A stretch of DNA of 8,492 bases, from positions 1 to 8,492 of the forward strand of contig PWGF01000124.1 of assembly GCA_003554375.1 (NCBI GenBank), in the 5' to 3' direction. This DNA is from Spirochaetaceae bacterium. Lineage in GTDB: Bacteria > Spirochaetota > Spirochaetia > DSM-27196 > SKKC01. This document shows positions 7,117 through 8,492 of the stretch, one piece after another. Positions within the stretch are counted from its first letter, which is position 1, and every line of letters begins with the position of its first letter. The notes below the pieces were generated by a model. It was not told where the DNA came from. It was given only the letters and a program-made list of their open reading frames with translations, and ran no database searches. A program made the position numbers and the translations under genes.

Positions 7117-7122
7117 GAAGGA
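7116..7122 (+). promoter_or_regulatory. Ribosome binding site of the second adaptor gene
   Basis: GGAAGGA begins at the last base of the preceding TAG stop and sits 8 bases before ATG 7131, an optimal spacing. It fixes the start of the open frame that runs to the end of the window and indicates the same transcript continues. Confidence 0.7.
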
Positions 7123-7130
7123 CGATAGCT

Positions 7131-8492
7131 ATGGCAGGAGGACGTACAAGAAAGCGCCAAAAGGAGAGTCAACAGGCCGGCGGGGCCGCTTATCTTGCGG
7201 AAGCCGGGAACGCGGAAGCCGGCAACACACGACCCGGGCCGAGCTCAAGCGAGGCTCGGCCGGGCCGGACGCGCCGGCCGCGGAGACGTTGGATTTTCGC
7301 CGCCGCCGTGGTGGTCTTAGTCGGAGGTTTTCTGGTCGCCCGGGCGGCTTTCTCCCCGGGCGAAGGGTCAAGCCGCCCAGGCAGGGCAACACCAGGCAAT
7401 CTGGCGGGAGAAGATACCGTGATGGCCGAGGTCCAGTCGCTGGTCGATCGCGTTCCCGCCTCCGGCGAAATCGAGCCGCGCGAAGAGATTGCCGTGCGCC
7501 CGGGCCCTAACGTACCGTCGCGTGCGGTCTCGGAGATCCTCGTTAGCGAAGGCGAAGAGGTGACCGAAGGCCAGGTACTGGCACGACTTAATTCGCGAGG
7601 ACTGGAGCTCGAGCTCGAGAGCGCCGAGGCGGAGTACGATGCAGCACGGCACGCCCTGGAGGAAATGCGAGCTGGACCGGAGGAGCGTGACGTTGCGGAT
7701 GCGGAGTCGGCGATGCTGGAAGCTGAGGCGCAACTGGACTCAGCGCGGCAGGCGTACGAGCGCGAGCAGCGCCTCTACGAGCAGGACCTCGTTTCGGAAC
7801 GCGAGCTCGAGGTAGCGGAGCACGATTACCGCGTTGCCGAGCTCCGGTACGAGTCCGCGGTGCTGGCGTACGAGGCCACCGTGGACGGCGCCACGGCAAA
7901 CGAAATCCGCTCCCAAGAGGCGCAGGTCGCACGGGCGCAAAACCAGCGCGACAACGCTCGGCTCGCGCTCGAAGAGACGAATGTTCGTGCACCGGAGGCC
8001 GGTCGTGTCGCGGAGATCCTTGTGAACCGCGGCGATATTGCGGGGCAGGACCGCGAGCTCATGACGCTCATCGTCGACCACGAGATGGTTCTGCGGGCCG
8101 GCGTAGACGAAACCGACATCGCCGACGTCGCACTCGGACAGCGGGCGACGGTCGAGCCGTGGGGGCTTCCGGATGCGGAGGTTTCAGGAACGGTCACGCA
8201 CATCGATCAGCGAGCGAGCCAACAGGGGAATGCGACCGTCTTCTTCGTCGATATCGTCCTGCCGAACCCCGACGGACTCCTGCGGTGGGGAATGGAGGCC
8301 GACGCTGAGATCGTCGCGGACGAGATCGAGGACGCGCTGGTGGTACCCCAATCCGCCCTCGAGCGGAGCGGCCGGGAAAGCGTCGTGTTCGTCCGGACCG
8401 CAGAAGGCGAAGCTGAGCCACGGACGGTCGAGACCGGCCTCACCGACGGTACGCTGGTACAGATTGTTGAAGGGCTTTCCGAAGGGGAACAA
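7131..8492 (+). CDS. HlyD/MacA-type periplasmic adaptor with coiled-coil hairpin, 3'-truncated (MFP2)
   Basis: The frame starts at ATG 7131 and stays open for 454 codons to the window edge. Residues 1-53 form a basic, low-complexity cytoplasmic head ending in RTRRPRRR. One membrane anchor follows (about 54-73), without a lipobox. The adaptor core begins about 103: first lipoyl half (about 111-155, with VSEGEEVTEGQVLARL), a long hairpin of two helices (about 156-282), second lipoyl half (about 283-316, with VRAPEAGRVAEILVNRGD), beta-barrel (about 317-397, with VDETDIADVALGQ), and membrane-proximal domain (from 403, VVPQSALE). At the hairpin tip, R211, L215 and S222 reproduce the spacing of the TolC-docking RLS motif of AcrA (R128, L132, S139). 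The domain style resembles MacA/YknX adaptors that partner MacB-like ABC exporters, so an ABC ATPase/permease may follow downstream; that is inference. Only a short C-terminal piece should be missing. It lies 14 bases after the PII-like gene. Confidence 0.92.
   Translation, partial: MAGGRTRKRQKESQQAGGAAYLAEAGNAEAGNTRPGPSSSEARPGRTRRPRRRWIFAAAVVVLVGGFLVARAAFSPGEGSSRPGRATPGNLAGEDTVMAEVQSLVDRVPASGEIEPREEIAVRPGPNVPSRAVSEILVSEGEEVTEGQVLARLNSRGLELELESAEAEYDAARHALEEMRAGPEERDVADAESAMLEAEAQLDSARQAYEREQRLYEQDLVSERELEVAEHDYRVAELRYESAVLAYEATVDGATANEIRSQEAQVARAQNQRDNARLALEETNVRAPEAGRVAEILVNRGDIAGQDRELMTLIVDHEMVLRAGVDETDIADVALGQRATVEPWGLPDAEVSGTVTHIDQRASQQGNATVFFVDIVLPNPDGLLRWGMEADAEIVADEIEDALVVPQSALERSGRESVVFVRTAEGEAEPRTVETGLTDGTLVQIVEGLSEGEQ
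7197..7226 (+). repeat. Two-copy tandem 15-base repeat inside the MFP2 head
   Basis: Two adjacent 15-base units (7197-7211 and 7212-7226, GCGGAAGCCGGGAAC) differ by one base and encode AEAGN twice in the cytoplasmic low-complexity head of the second adaptor. It looks like a simple slippage duplication and keeps the frame. Confidence 0.7.

Noticed and set aside
7117..7130. Possible terminator or promoter between the PII-like gene and MFP2
   Set aside because: The 14-base gap is filled by the ribosome binding site and its spacer; there is no room for a stem-loop terminator or a promoter between the genes.

Overview
The window is a single co-directional (+ strand) stretch of efflux-pump genes from a GC-rich (roughly 60-65% by eye) diderm bacterium. 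TolC-type outer-membrane channels, periplasmic adaptors and an RND pump require two membranes. The proteins are rich in Glu/Asp, which could reflect a saline habitat, but this is weak evidence. The gene order TolC - adaptor - RND, together with an adaptor that has no alpha-helical hairpin, recalls the BesC-BesA-BesB pump of Borrelia. A spirochaete is therefore my best guess, but the phylum cannot be fixed from this sequence.

Layout: (1) 1-825, the 3' part of a TolC-family outer-membrane channel (OEP1), cut by the window edge. (2) 826-892, a short spacer. (3) 893-2371, a complete second TolC-family channel (OEP2). (4) 2368-3558, a lipoprotein periplasmic adaptor (MFP1) overlapping OEP2 by four bases. 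(5) 3560-6814, a full-length HAE-type RND inner-membrane pump. (6) 6814-7116, a 100-residue predicted cytoplasmic PII-like protein overlapping the pump stop codon by one base. (7) 7131-8492, a second, membrane-anchored HlyD/MacA-type adaptor (MFP2), open at the right edge. No intergenic stretch exceeds 67 bases, and no RNA gene, mobile element, CRISPR array or convincing terminator was found.

How the genes work together: OEP2, MFP1 and the RND protein form one translationally coupled tripartite exporter. The PII-like protein is coupled directly to the pump and is a candidate cytoplasmic sensor or regulator of it. MFP2 has the long coiled-coil hairpin and TolC-docking motif that MFP1 lacks. 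Its MacA-like build suggests that genes for another transporter, probably an ABC ATPase/permease, follow outside the window. OEP1 may serve that transporter, or one encoded upstream.

The points most worth a second look are the hairpin-less adaptor beside a hairpin-bearing one, the PII-like protein inside an RND operon, the altered proton-relay residues in the pump, and the glycine-rich loop where AcrB has its switch loop.
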